DNA of 64,000 nucleotides from Scortum barcoo (lineage: Eukaryota > Chordata > Actinopteri > Centrarchiformes > Terapontidae), in assembly GCA_023238725.1 (NCBI GenBank), contig CM041536.1:1-64000 (forward strand). The letters are read 5' to 3'. Below, one piece after another: positions 30,950-42,822 of the stretch. Below the pieces are notes generated by a model that worked only from the letters and a program-made list of their open reading frames with translations, did not search any database and was not told where the DNA came from. Position 1 is the first letter of the stretch; every line of letters starts with the position of its first letter. A program made the position numbers and the translations under genes.

Positions 30950-32704
30950 CTATATCTGACAAATGATGAAAGCATCCAGGGAGCATTCACGTGTCACTCT
31001 CCAGACGCTGTTTTCTGACAGCATGGTGCAGCCTGTATCCTGGATGGATCTGTCTGGCTGCCCTTCTCCCCATTTGGTAAAGGTCAGAGGTCGGTTTTTC
31101 AGATCGGCCTCAAAGTTCCCTTCTGCCTTGTTATTGTTGACGTTGATCCAAGCCGTTTTGTGAACATCCCCAAACACTTGAGTCAACACACTGTTCTCCT
31201 CCTCGTTCTGGGGCAAAGCCAGCTCTAAGCCTCGTTGGGAGCAGAAGTCAACAGCTGTGGAGAAAGAGCCTCTCTGCTTGTTGGACACAAAGTATTTCTG
31301 ACCAACTCTTCGGACAAAGTCAAAGTTTACAGCTGAAAACAAGCACACAGAAAATCAAAAATCAATGAGAATAGGAGCACTTTTGTTTTTGTAATCTGTA
31401 AATGATATTGTATGGTGGTCGTGCACGAGTGCCAAATGCACAGACAACACAAACAAAATGGAAACAAGAAAAAAATCCTCATTTTGTCTCCACATTTCTC
31501 GTGTTTAGAAAAAAATTATGCAAACAAGTTTGACACGAACAAATTAAGACATATATTCACCAATTTGAAAGTAACTTTAAAGAATTATTACATGTTAATC
31601 AGTCTTTTGTGTCTCCCAGGAACACTGATTGTGTTCTATTAGTTCTGTTATCTGGCATAAATTTAATAGAAAATGAAAACTTCTTCGTAGCACCAGTCCT
31701 TGATTATGATACTTACCCACCTCTAACTTAGCCAGGCTCTCCCTCAAGACTGGGCAACTGGAACCAGCGGCATCTGGATCAAACACATCAAACTGATTGA
31801 CCAAACTTTACAACGATATAGAGGTCACATCTGTCTCTTTCCAGATGTGCAGCTTCTACAAATCAAATGCTTACAATGTCACACTTATTATCTCTGTTTT
31901 TCTTTCTCTAAAAATATGCACCTCACAATAAAATACATATGAAAACAAAAGCCAATAAATAATTTCAAATCTGTGGGCTTGGACTATAGGCTTGGCTAAA
32001 ATAATAATTTGACAATGTCTATGTGACCTCTAGTAAATAAATAAATTGGTATTTTAAAATACATCATATTGAAAGAAGCGATGAATTTAACAAGGTTTTT
32101 TGTTGAGGCACTATCAGAGAGGTTGAGTCTGAGCTCATGTTGCAGTGGGATAAGTATGCAAAGTATGGGTGGCCATCACTTTGTTTACCTTGTTCACACA
32201 CTGTGTGTAGTCCAGGTTGTCCAGGTAGTCCAGGTATTCCAGGTGGTCCAGGTGGTCCACGTGGTCCAGGTGGTCCAGGGAATCCCATCATTCCTTGTTC
32301 CCCTAAAAAACAATGGAAACAGGCATTAAACAACAGTATACCAAATGCCAGCTAAGTTGACACAAAGAGTGAGGAAATTATAAGGAAGGTGACAGGGGAG
32401 GACTTAAGAAGGTTGGAGGGAGATTGTAGGTTTCCAGATACAAAAGAAACTTATTTGCCTGTCTAACTGGGAGGTACCAGAATTTAGAGAAAATATGGTT
32501 TTTATATTGAAATTAATTTGAAATTGAAATTATATTGTTTGGAGAATTACTGACATAAAGTGGATAATACCCACCTTTCATTCCAGGAAACCCAGGCATC
32601 CCAATAAGTCCAGGAAATCCTCTGTCACCTTTGGGACCTTGAAGCTGACTGTAGCCAACAGCAGCCATCAGGCATAGGACGCAGAATAAGAGAAACAGCC
32701 TCAT
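30950..32704 (-). CDS. Collectin (mannose-binding-lectin-like), intact four-exon gene
   Basis: Coding exons: 32704-32575, 32302-32189, 31773-31717 and 31332-30950. All have GT/AG borders and phase 1 junctions that join in frame into 227 aa. A signal peptide (MRLFLLFCVLCLMAAVGYSQ) is followed by a collagen stretch of about 18 Gly-X-Y triplets over two exons, a short neck (DAAGSSCPVLRESLAKLEVG) and a C-type lectin domain (residues 101-227) with four conserved Cys. The lectin loop carries QPD (192-194), the galactose-type motif, in place of EPN. The calcium-ligand WND is WRV (211-213), so ordinary Ca-dependent sugar binding may be reduced or lost. Secreted pattern-recognition role in complement activation is known for the family; ligand is not predictable here. 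A conserved untranslated first exon lies near 32993. Confidence 0.9.
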
Positions 32705-32992
32705 CCTCTCAGCTCAGAACTGAAATATATATGAAATTATCGAAAAGAAGTTTCCCATATGTGATTAAATCAGAAATAATTTGATCACCATTTACAACTA
32801 TTAATTCAGAGTGCATAAATCAAAGGTATTATGTGGAATTTTCAGATAATCTAAACAACTGTACTGCAGGCAAATGCAATCAGCATTCAGCAGCTAATTT
32901 ATTTTCCACAACTGTAAGTTAAACTTATTATGTTACTCCTTCAAAAAACACTGAATCTAGTACCAAATAGCGATGGGGAGAAAAGAACTCAC

Positions 32993-33060
32993 TGTTAAAA
33001 CTCGGAGTGCTCTGCTGGGTGTGCTGCTTCTTCACTTCTTCCACCGAAAAATGACTGAGA
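32993..33060 (-). other. Collectin 1 untranslated first exon (predicted)
   Basis: Minus strand reads GTTTTAACA followed by donor GTGAGTTC at 32992. The same block (donor after a run ...TTAACA or ...TTAATACA, preceded by GCAG..GAGC..CTC) occurs upstream of the other collectin copies. The coding start at 32704 lies just inside an exon after the intron. The far limit is not defined. Confidence 0.55.
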
Positions 33061-33835
33061 CATTAGGTAGGGATCATGTATGAGGGACTGAGTCCAGATT
33101 AAACAGATGCAAAGTCTCATTTGGGGAATAACTTGGTCTGAGTCAAACACCCTCCCCCTTTGGCCAATGGCAGTGATAACAAATATCTTTGAAAATGTAT
33201 TGCCACACATGCAAACAAATTATTTTTATGAAATAATGTAGCAAACAAAAATGACTTTTTTAATGATTTTACACCTTCGTTCCTCGTCCATTACAGATCT
33301 AAGTTCAATTTTATTATATAACTACTTATAAATAATTCAAAGTTTTCCATGGAGAGAAAGTCTTCAAGGCTGGAGTTTAAAGAATATATATTATATATTT
33401 TTGGCACAAATTCATACATTTAGTCACACTGGAGTTCAGTGAACAAATGAAGAGTCTGCACCGCTGAATACTTTTTGTGGAATATGCTGGATGAATAAAA
33501 AATGTTTCTCTATACTTATAGTATTTTATTTGTTGTTTATCTTAGGTTAAATTCAGCAATAATACCATGCTGCTAAAGAAATTATACATTTTTTGTGAAG
33601 TGGTTTTACTTGAAAACAAATGCATCTGAAGTTTTTTTTTCCCTAAACTGTACCCTTAAATTACTACAAGTAATCCTCATTTTACTGGTGATTGTACAGA
33701 AAGTTTAACGCCAGTATTTTCTCTGTCCCGCTACCCACATACTGTCTACTAATACTCCCACCCAACATAATACCACCGAAAGACACACATATTTGAAAAA
33801 AATAAATTAAGACTTGCAAGTGATATAAGGTCTTT
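33061..33835. other. Intergenic between collectins 1 and 2
   Basis: AT-rich, no features seen besides poly-T and poly-A runs. Confidence 0.5.
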
Positions 33836-35459
33836 CTATATCTGACAAACGATGTAAGCATCCAGGAAGCATTCACGTGTCACTCTCCAGACGCCTGTTT
33901 TCTGACAGCATGGTGCAGCCTGTATCCTGGATGGATCTGTCTGGCTGCCCTTCTCCCCATTTGGTAAAGGTCAGAGGTCGGTTTTTCAGATCGGCCTCAA
34001 AGTTCCCTTCTGCTTTGTTATTGCTGACGTTGATCCAAGCCGTTTTGTGAACATCCCCAAACACTTGAGTCAACACGCTGTTCTCCTTCCTCGTTCTGGG
34101 GCAAAGCCAGCTCTAAGCCTCGTTGGGAGCAGAAGTCGACAGCTGTGGAGAAAGAGCCTCTCTGCTTGTAGGACACAAAGTATTTCTGGCCAACTCTTCG
34201 GACAAAGTCATAATTTATCACTAAAAAAGAAAACAGCATGCAGAAATGTATGAATAAATATGCAAGTGAACGTATTTGTTTTTACAAACTAGAGCTCTGA
34301 CTTATTGAATCTCTGCTCAAAAGCAAGATTTGACATTAACTCAAGGTCCCCTTACAAGGTTTGTCTGAGCAGAGATTGTTTTGACATTGGATGTTCTGCA
34401 GTTAGTTGAGTTTGATTAACTAATTTTGTTCATTTTGCTTCATTTTGATTGAGACAAGAGTTGATTTGAAAAAGTTACAACCTGCCGTACAGTTATCTTG
34501 CATGCAGCAATTCAAAGGACAAAACCAGGTTAGGCTCAGTGGCTTCTCATCATTTTTGACTCATCAGCATTTAGGGAGGCAGCCCTTTAGTGTTAACAAA
34601 TGCTCAACTTTTACACTTGAGCCAAGTTCATTCATCCATTTACTGATGAAGATGAGGAGATGAAGCTGAAAACTCAGACAAGGCTAATAACTGGATCATG
34701 TGATTATTTTTGTTACATTTTCTCTTCAGGTCATTAATTTGATGTATATTCTTGCTCTGACAACATATTTTATCCGTTCACACACAAGCCACTACTCTTA
34801 CATTTGACTTTTTTGTTCCAAGTTCCAAATCTGATGAAATCAGAAAACACTAAAATATCTGTGTCCACATACACTTACTTCCTGTAACACTCAATTGCAG
34901 CCCTTACTTAGGATACTTACCCTGCTCTAACTTAGTTGTGCTCTTCTCCAAAGTTTCAAGATCGTGGACAATGGGACCAAGGAGCTCTGGATCAGACAGA
35001 TTAAGTTACCAAAGAAATTAACAAGGTCGCAGTGAATTGGAGCTAACATCTCTGTACACATGTAAAGATTCAATTTATTGACATATGAGAGAGGGAGAGA
35101 GAGAGATAGAGACAGATGCACATTTCATGATGTGATATTTTGTAAAAAAAAAATAATAATAATAATAATAATAATACGGTGATTTCAACAAGATTTAACA
35201 ACTTTTTAAGGCTTACAAACTGGCCTCAAATTGAACAGAATTCATTCTGCAACTCTGAAATCAAAGTTTTCGGCTAAGTTAAAGGGGGTGCATCAGTGTT
35301 CATGTGTGACAACTGTTGTGTAAAAATAAATGTAAAGTTTCCTTGTGCAGGAACCAAAAAATGAAATGACATAAATTGTGATGCTGCACTATGCCAATGT
35401 GATAAAAGACAACCAACTACTAAACCGATGAAAGAGATAGAGAGAGAGATAGATAGATA

Positions 35460-35785
35460 GAGATGGTGTTGTGTAAGAGGCAAGGTTGGACCACAGACAA
35501 GATGGCAGGAGCAGATGCGAACGCCTTCATGTGGCTTATGGGAGATCAAACAGGCAGGTAGGCAGCCAAACACAGCGGGGTAGGACTCAGGGAAGAAACA
35601 CAGACAAACCGACAAAGGAACAAAGGAAAGGGGCCGATATACATATAGTGTGGGTGATGAGTAAGTGGAGACAGGTGACTAACAGGGAACAGGTGAAAGC
35701 AATAAGGGTGGAGAAGAACGATCAAAGAGAGAAACACACAAGGGCAGGAAGTAAAGAACACAAAATAGAAGAGGAAGTGAGCAAG
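35460..35785. repeat. Interspersed repeat shared with collectin 3 intron
   Basis: A purine-rich stretch containing GGAACAAAGGAAAGGGGC, GTGGAGACAGGTGACTAACA and CACACAAGGGCAGGAAGT. Close matches occur at 45535-45700 in the matching position of collectin 3. This is most likely a non-autonomous transposon already present before the gene duplication; no ends defined. Confidence 0.55.
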
Positions 35786-35786
35786 T

Positions 35787-35787
<1 letters not shown>

Positions 35788-35849
<62 letters not shown>

Positions 35850-35864
35850 TGGATAGATAGATGA

Positions 35865-35902
<38 letters not shown>

Positions 35903-35905
35903 GGA
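35788..35905. repeat. GATA/TAGA tetranucleotide microsatellite
   Basis: About 29 TAGA repeats with a few GGAT and GAAT interruptions, only about 16 bp from the donor of collagen exon 2 of collectin copy 2 (35921). Reading it on the minus strand gives the artefactual IYLSIYLS open frame. Confidence 0.92.
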
Positions 35906-36159
35906 TAGATGAATAGATCACCTCGTCTACACAGACCATCTCCAGCTCGTCCAGGAAATCCCACCATTCCAGGATGTCCTGGCATTCCTACAGGTCCAAC
36001 ATCTCCTATTTTCCCTAAAAAAAAGCAGGTAGCCTCATTAGTGTCTCAGCATTAGAAAAAGAAAATGTCAGATAGATGAAGAGACCAGTTTACTCTTCCA
36101 AGCCTGTTGTGGGGGAAAAAAAGTCATGTTGTTTTCAACAAGGGTTTGCACTCTAGTAG

Positions 36160-36830
36160 TAAGATAAGATAAGATCTTTTTATTGATCCCACAGTGGGGA
36201 AATTCCACTGTTACAAGCAGCTGAAAAAGTAAAAGAGACATTAAATAATAGACAAAAAACACACAAAGACACAAAAAACAGTATGTATTTACAATAAATA
36301 GTGAAGTGAACAATAATAATAATAATAACAGAAAAAGAAAGAAACAGAAACAGTATTTATATACACAGCCTCACCCAGTTAGATGTGCTGTGGTGAGGTG
36401 TTATTGCACAGGTGAATATGGATATGTAGAAGATATGAATTAACAGTATAGTAAATGAGTGGAATGAAAAAAGACCATAAAGTGCATGGCTAGGACATCA
36501 GTAAACATCAGTAAACATCAGTGCAATGATGAAACATCAGTAAACATCAGTCCTACTGTGTGGTATGGAAGTGTTTGTTACAATGACAAGAGATTTATAG
36601 TGCAGCATTAAACAGTCTGATGGTGTTTGGGATGAAGGACCTGTGGAAGCTCCTTCCTACACCTTGGGTGTCTGAGTCTGTTGCTGAAGGAGCTGCTTAA
36701 GGCCCCCACAGTCTGATGCAGAGGGTGGGAGGTATTGTCCATGATGGTGGACAGTTTGGCCAGAGCCCTCCTCTCCCCCATCACCTCGATGGAGTGAGCA
36801 TGGAGGTATTCGTATATTCATCAGTCTTTC
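36160..36830 (-). mobile_element. CR1/L2-like LINE 3' end in collectin 2 intron 1
   Basis: Minus strand encodes the C-terminus of a LINE ORF, ending SFHRSFIPNTIRLFNAAL and a stop at 36595-36597, then a 3'UTR containing the fish-typical TTATTGATCCCACAGTGGGG (antisense) block. A degenerate, truncated copy. Clade within CR1/L2/Rex1 not resolved. Confidence 0.7.
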
Positions 36831-37443
36831 CACACTGCAGGATTGGTCTAATGTAACACTGCAAAGATTACATTAGGCCAATCTTCTATGAAGCAAGGAA
36901 ATCCTCACTTAGTTTCACGATAATCCACACATCATATTATGAGCCTTTAGGAGGCATTTCATGGAAACTCATTTGCCTATCAAATAAAATAAGATTGACC
37001 CACCTGGTTCACCTCTAGCTCCAGGTGCACCAACTGGCCCAGGTACTCCCACTGGCCCAGATGATCCTGCGTCCCCTTTGGGACCTTGATACTGACTGTA
37101 GCCAAGAGGAGCAATCAGGAATAGGACGCAGAATACAAAACACGGCGTCATCATCTAAATGCAGACCTAAGATTTGGATGAGAATTTTGTTAAAGAGTTT
37201 CACATCTATGACTTTATCAGAATTGATCAGAATTTACAACATTTTAATCAGAGTGTAGAAATTAAAATCAAAGCTTAATTTCACAATCAAATGATACACT
37301 TTAAGTAGTGTCCAGCTTGGTATAGCAGAAAAAAAAAGAAAAGTGTGGGATTTTCTATGCAAAGTAATTCAGAAAGTAAAGTGAAGTAACACTAGTGATG
37401 TTAATTAGGCACCAGAGAGGAATGTAAACAGAAAGAAACTCAC

Positions 37444-37505
37444 TTTTAAACGAGGAGTTATCTGCTGGATGTGTTGCCTCTGTGCTCCTTTCAAAGAAAA
37501 TGGCT
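37444..37505 (-). other. Collectin 2 untranslated first exon (predicted)
   Basis: Minus strand ends TTTAAAA then donor GTGAGTTTC. Matches the corresponding blocks at 32993 and 39317. Not proven by transcript evidence. Confidence 0.5.
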
Positions 37506-39316
37506 TAGAAAATAGTTCAAAGTGAAAATATGTGAGATCCAGTACAGAGAAAATGAGAAACAGGTGAAAAGTCAGTTCACAGGGGAAGACACAGAAAACA
37601 GTCTGAGTCGCAAAGCCTTCCCTGTTTTACCCAGCTGTTTGTCTAAGAATGCAGAGGTCTGTGTCGACAGATGTGTATTTAAAAAAAACCCTTTTGGTAT
37701 TGGTGGTGTATGCCCAGCATTTTATTTCAGCTGCCATTCTTAAAAGCCTGCATCTGCAAAGAAATTGTATTCATGTTTTGTTTTTGTTTGACACAGAGAA
37801 GGTCTGTGACAAATGGAGTGAGGAGGATGTCCAGGACTTACTGAGTATTTATGCCGAAGAGGAAATCTAGCGCTTGGTAAAAACAACCATACGTATGAAC
37901 ACACATCAGCGGACTAATTTGCCTAATCTTCTGCCTACTTTTTAAAAGTTCAGCTCCATAATGGCAATGACACTGATCAATCAGTCACATTGACACATTA
38001 GCTCCAAAATGAAAGACACTCACTGCAGTTTTGCAGCCTAATGATAATAACTAGTTAGAGGCATTAAAGGCTCTCCACAAGAAGACGTTAAAGCTTGAAA
38101 CCTCATTTCTCTGTGACAAGTGAAATACCAGACGTTGCGTTAGGTCTTTGTTGTGATTTTGAAAGTTTATGTCCAGAAGCGTCTCGCCCAATGATAGCTG
38201 AGATAGGATCCAGCACCCACCTGTAACCCTGTGTGTCAGGATAAGCAGGTATAGAAAATGGATGGATGTCCAGAAGCACCACTGATCGGGAGCTCGACTT
38301 CACGGAGATAATCAGGATTTTTTTTTTTTTGCAACTAAGAAACCAAATCAGATGCAAGCACTTCCATGGGTGAAGTGTTTGTTTATTTATTTTCTGCTTC
38401 TCACAGTGACTTGAGTTAGCTTTAGACCATATATGCAGCTGATGTGGTCTGTTGAAGTGTTTGCAGTTGTGATGGAATTATGTGTGTCATGACTTTCATT
38501 CACAGATTGTGCCAAGGGTTCACGGGCCAAATCTAAGAGCCGGTCATTGGCCTATGACAGCCCCCTGCTGCAAAGTTCTTATTCAGTCCTGTGGTGGATG
38601 ATGCACAGAGTTCAGTTCAAGTATGTTTTGTGCTCCACCTCAGCTCTGTTATTCAGAGGGCATACTGGGATGAATTTATAGATGTGGAGGAGCTAAAAAG
38701 GAGTGGAAAAACGTGAAGTGATAAAAAGGCATGTTTGGTTTAAAATATTGGTTTAAAGTATTTGTACTGACTAATAGCAACTTTGTTCCAGTACCAGTTA
38801 CAGAGCTACAGTGTCAGGTTCAAGGGGCCCATTTGGAAAAACACTGAACTCTACTGGACAATCTGAGAGATCCCAGATAATCCACAGTGCCCTTAATAGC
38901 TGTGATAGATATGTAAAGTATGTGTGTACAGAAAAACAAAACAGATATCGCTAATTTAGTGCCAGTGTTGTCAGTTTTCTTACACTTTTGTTTTAGTCAA
39001 CATTCATTTAGTAATCTTTTTACCAGCTTTATATTTCACTTGAAACCAGCTAAAATGTAAATTCAGTTCACCTGGAGTTTCAAATGAGTGTGGTTTACTG
39101 CGGCACGCATGTACTTTATTGTGGCATATCTATCAGAGAACATTGTCTTGTATCATATCTAACACCCATTTATGTATCATAATTTATTTATGTACTTTGA
39201 TTATTTTGCATACAAGAATATGTCTGTGCAGCAGGAATATGTTTAGCAAGCTCTAAGATAATGGTTTTTGGGAGACATCTTAAATATTACCAAAATAGTA
39301 ATATATGGGAACTCAC
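37506..39316. other. Intergenic; RTE 3' tail at about 38190-38272
   Basis: A + strand stretch GATAAGCAGGTATAGAAAATGG ends in ATGGATGGATG, the usual 3' end of RTE-type LINEs, length about 80 bp. Otherwise no gene. Confidence 0.5.
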
Positions 39317-39400
39317 TGTATTAATAAGGAGTGATCTGCAAGATGTGCTATTTCTTCCAAAAGAGAAATGACTGAGAGCATAGTTAGAGTGCGTGTTTTA
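39317..39400 (-). pseudogene. Orphan collectin first exon/promoter relic
   Basis: Minus strand reads TTATTAATACA then donor GTGAGTTCC at 39316, upstream of it AGCACATCTTGCAGATCACT. It matches the untranslated first exons at 32993, 37444, 46516 and 46987, but no signal-collagen exon follows in the 2 kb below, so a collectin copy was lost here, or it is an alternative start of collectin 2. Confidence 0.5.
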
Positions 39401-40622
39401 GAAGTTCAGTCCAAAGGAAACTACAGGTGTTGTTGTTTATGTTGGGGATCATTAGAAATTACACAAGAGCCTCCGTCATGTCTCTCCAGCAACAATGTGA
39501 AACTGCAGATCTTATTGTAGAAGGGCTTTTCTGTATTTTCACAACACACATACTATGTCTATGTGGCATTAAAAATGTGTTTACCACCACTGCCCTGACC
39601 ACTTTAAAGTAGACATCTCCTGTCATCATGTGAGTAAATATAAACTATGGTGACCCTGGACCCACTGTGCAGTTACATCAGGAGGATACGCAGATTCCAC
39701 ACTCACATCCAATTCAAGTACCTACCATGCTGCAAATGGCTCAGCACCCTTTTATCCCAGGCACTTCATGTTTTGTACTGGACGTAACTTTCATTTTAAC
39801 AAATGCAGCAGACTTATATGGGTAGTTTAAGTTTTTTAGTTTTAGTTTAACACAGTTTGATATGTATATAACACACGAGCACTGGAAGACAGTTAAAGCA
39901 AAAACTGTTACAACACACCTGTTGTGCCAGCGCCACTTTATATGATTATTTTTAAAATGTATTCATTTGTATTCAACATGTTTTTTTTTTCTTCACCATT
40001 GTACTTTCAATATCAGCCTGAGAACAGAAAGGGAAGGGAGTTGCTCAGTGTGTGCAGTTAAATGTGTGACTATTCTATTTTCACTGGGCAATTGTGCAAG
40101 TTACGCACAAAGGTATTTGCAATATCCTGGTCTTGCTACACACTTGCTTGCTACATTTTGGTTAGCCCATTAGTCTTTCTGACACATTTTTTTGAATCTC
40201 TGCCAAAAATCAGTCAGAATAAGGATACAGTTACACCATCAGATACAGACTAACACAGTGAAATTGTCAAAACAGTGTCATATGATGGAGTGTCTTGGTA
40301 GCTGTTGTTGTTACAACATGTGCTACATCTGAAATCTGCAATGTCTCTGCTTCATTTCCAGCCATTGGCCTTTGTTGCATCTCCCATTTACTGTGTGATT
40401 CTTCACTCGCACTCTGTTTAACAAAGGCAAAAATGGCCCAAAAACATACTTAACAAAAAAACACCATAATTTGTAGTAATGAGGAAAATCATGCCAGCGT
40501 CTATACAAATGCAATCTGAAACTTGCCTCTGTGAAAACAAAATTTAAAAACAACCTCTGGTATAAATGTCAGACCTGACATGATTGAGCCACAGCAGCAG
40601 GTAACTCAACGTTATCAGAAAT
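39401..40622. other. Intergenic upstream of IFITM 1 stop; nothing seen
   Basis: AT-rich. The section 40325-40620 resembles 48890-49380, so it belongs to the duplicated IFITM block. No gene seen. Confidence 0.5.
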
Positions 40623-41613
40623 TCACCCTCTGTAATTGTAATTATAGCTGTTTCTGCTGTAAATATCGTAAGCCTGTTTTGTCTGTACGGCTGTGACGAT
40701 GATGACAATAAAGCAAATAAGGATTATGACAGAAGCCAGGACTGTGGCCCAGATGTTGAGGCAGCGGGCAGTGGAGCCATAGTGTCGGGCACCATTCAGA
40801 TCTCCAGCCATCTTCCGGTCTCTGGCCTGGAAAGACCAAAGAGCAATGATTTTGTATGTAGAATCAAAGTTTTGCTTTGCTTTGGCTTTAGATTACCACA
40901 AATATGATTTGAATATGACTTTTCTCCCTTTTCTCATATAATGGGGGTCTTTTTTCACATAAATGCTCTATCTCTGATCCAAAGCAAAGCTAATAAAACA
41001 TTATTTTATCTCATTAATTAATGTTTATTTCATTTTTTAATTTTATTGTTTCATTAGTTAAATCTAAATTTCTTGTGTAATAATATGTAAAATCTTACAT
41101 AAGAATATTTAACCTATTCTCTGAATGATTCTCGTCATGGTCTTAACATCTTATTTGCCTGCAAATATTTCTTAAAGCTTTTCATCTTTTTTCCACTTAC
41201 TCCATGTTGGCTTAGCGAGAACTGATGGTTGATATTGCCAGATATTGGTACAACTCTTTTTAACATGAATGATGTAATTCTTAATAAAGAAATTCAGAAA
41301 ATGAACTAACCTTGATGGAGAAGATGAGAGCTGCAAGTCCAAGGCAGCAGGGGTTTGAGTAGACAAAGCAAAAGAGGGACCAGATGATGTGGTCCTTTGG
41401 GGGGTCAGAGTTGATGTTCACAGTGGTGTACTGAACCAGTGCAGATGGCCCAGGCTGTCCAGGCTGTTCAGGATATCCAGGCTGTCCAGGCTGTCCAGGA
41501 TATCCAGGCTGTCCAGGCTGTCCAGGCTGTCCAGGATATCCAGGCTGTCCAGGCTGCCCATCATACCTCCCCTGTAGTGGAACGGCCTCACTCGGGTAAC
41601 CTGCAGGATTCAT
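40623..41613 (-). CDS. IFITM/CD225 (dispanin-like) protein, copy 1
   Basis: Two coding exons, 41613-41311 (101 codons) and 40826-40623, GT/AG and phase 0, giving 168 aa. The N-terminus is a Pro-Gly-Gln repeat (residues 20-55, with QPGYPG units). The CD225 domain starts at about 70 (NSDPPKDHIIWSLFCFVYSN), with the double Cys PCC, first hydrophobic segment CLGLAALIFSIK, cytosolic loop ARDRKMAGD, and second membrane segment (ATVLASVIILICFIVIIVT). IFITM proteins sit in plasma and endosomal membranes and restrict entry of enveloped viruses; the Cys pair is the known palmitoylation site. The long repetitive N-terminus differs from human IFITM1-3. The 5'UTR has a separate exon (acceptor CACTCCAG before ACCACAGC). 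Confidence 0.88.
41446..41565. repeat. CCAGGCTGT/CCAGGATAT coding minisatellite in IFITM 1
   Basis: 9-bp repeats encoding QPG and YPG in alternation. It is the N-terminal repeat of the IFITM protein on the minus strand; copy number differs from the paralogue (50197-50365). Confidence 0.85.
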
Positions 41614-41889
41614 CACTGTCTGCTCAGCTGTGGTCTGGAGTGAAGGGTGCAGGCTTACGAGCTGTGCAAGAACTGTGAGTGTAACTGTAACTTCTGAATT
41701 CCTTTTGACGTTGAAGGGGATGAGCACATGCCTTTTTTTTTTCTTCTTCACCCAAAGCAATGGTGCAAAAGCAAACAGCAAATTTGTGTTGGCTGTGTCT
41801 TTGACAAAAAACATACAGAACGTGACTTTAATGTTTTCTCAGTTTGCAGATTGAACTTAGAATATAGTAACGTGTGTCTATCAGGCATT

Positions 41890-42230
41890 TCTTTAGATTT
41901 TCATCAACTGTCACATTTCAAATAAAGAAAAACAACAAAAGAAGAGCAGCCAGCCTGGATGTTGCTTCTGAACTGTATTAAAAGAGCATGTAGAAATTCA
42001 GTGTTTTTCAGTTTTTCTAGAGGTGATAGTGTAGTGGTGATTGGACACTACATTAACATCTGTCTATCATTCATTTCTTTAAACTTTCATCAACTGTCAC
42101 TTTAAAAAAAAAAAGAACAACAGCCAGATTGGATGATGCCTCTGACCTGTATTAAAAGGGCTTGTAGAAATTAGGTGTTTCTTTTTTTCTCGAGGTGATA
42201 GTGTAGTGGTCATAGCACACTAATGGAAAG
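41890..42230 (-). promoter_or_regulatory. Duplicated putative IFITM upstream segment with ISRE-like motif
   Basis: Two tandem versions of about 170 bp (41895-42055 and 42060-42230). On the minus strand the first contains GAAAAACTGAAAAA (42017-42004), one to two changes from the interferon-response consensus GAAANNGAAA, and the second GAGAAAAAAAGAAACAC. Placement 400-600 bp above the start codon fits a promoter, yet AT-rich DNA can produce such matches. Confidence 0.35.
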
Positions 42231-42822
42231 TTAAGTGAAACGTTCCAAAATCAGGTCTTATCTAATCCTCTTCCATTTCAGGATGGGGAACTACAGATTC
42301 ACAGACTCACAGCTCTCTGAATTCAAGAAACAAAGAAACTGAGTTTGCAATGCTTTAATGATCCATACATTGATTGATATGTTGTGTTTAACAACTATAT
42401 AAATTTGACATATCATATACATACATACACGCAACAATATAGAAAAAGAGACAAATGTACAGAAAGCAGAGCTCATACTAAAAGGTAAAACACTGAAGAC
42501 CACTGATTGGTCAGAGAGTATTAAAATGGTGTAAAATCAACATGTGGACGACGATGGCTTAATGGAGCCTTCAGGAGCGAGCTGGCTAGCCAATAAGCCA
42601 ACACAAAAGCAAATAACATTGTTTTTAGACTCTTTAGCTGGATCCTCCTGCTTCTTACTTTCTTCCAGTGTTATTCCACCTTATTACACAACTTTTTTTC
42701 ATGGATTAGAATTTCAATTTTGAATATGATTTCTTTCTTTAAAGCCTCTGTCGGACACAAAGGAAAACTATAAAATCTGAAAGTGAATAGCAATGATTCC
42801 TAATCTGGGATATACGGCCTTT
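42231..42822. other. Intergenic
   Basis: AT-rich, nothing recognised. Confidence 0.4.

Larger units (their letters stand above)
33836..37154 (-). pseudogene. Collectin copy 2, lectin exon with two 1-nt insertions
   Basis: Exons: 37154-37004 (signal MMTPCFVFCVLFLIAPLGYSQ plus nine Gly-X-Y triplets), 36014-35922 (collagen), 34986-34921 (neck) and 34220-33836 (lectin). The first three join in frame. The lectin exon is 385 nt against 383 in copy 1: an extra T at about 34087 (TTCTCCTTCCTCG) and an extra C at about 33893 (ACGCCTGTTTTC) break the frame, so the protein would end early after NEEGEQRV. The remaining lectin sequence still matches copy 1. Either a recent pseudogene or two sequencing errors, because both lie at short homopolymers. 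Introns hold a GATA microsatellite, a LINE 3' end and a mobile-element-like repeat. Confidence 0.78.

Noticed and set aside
35679..35985. Minus-strand frames with YLSIYLS repeats
   Set aside because: Translation of the GATA microsatellite, not a protein.
41389..41678. Plus-strand frames with LSRLSRI or QAVQDIQ repeats (also at 50141-50544)
   Set aside because: Antisense reading of the IFITM Gln-Pro-Gly repeat.
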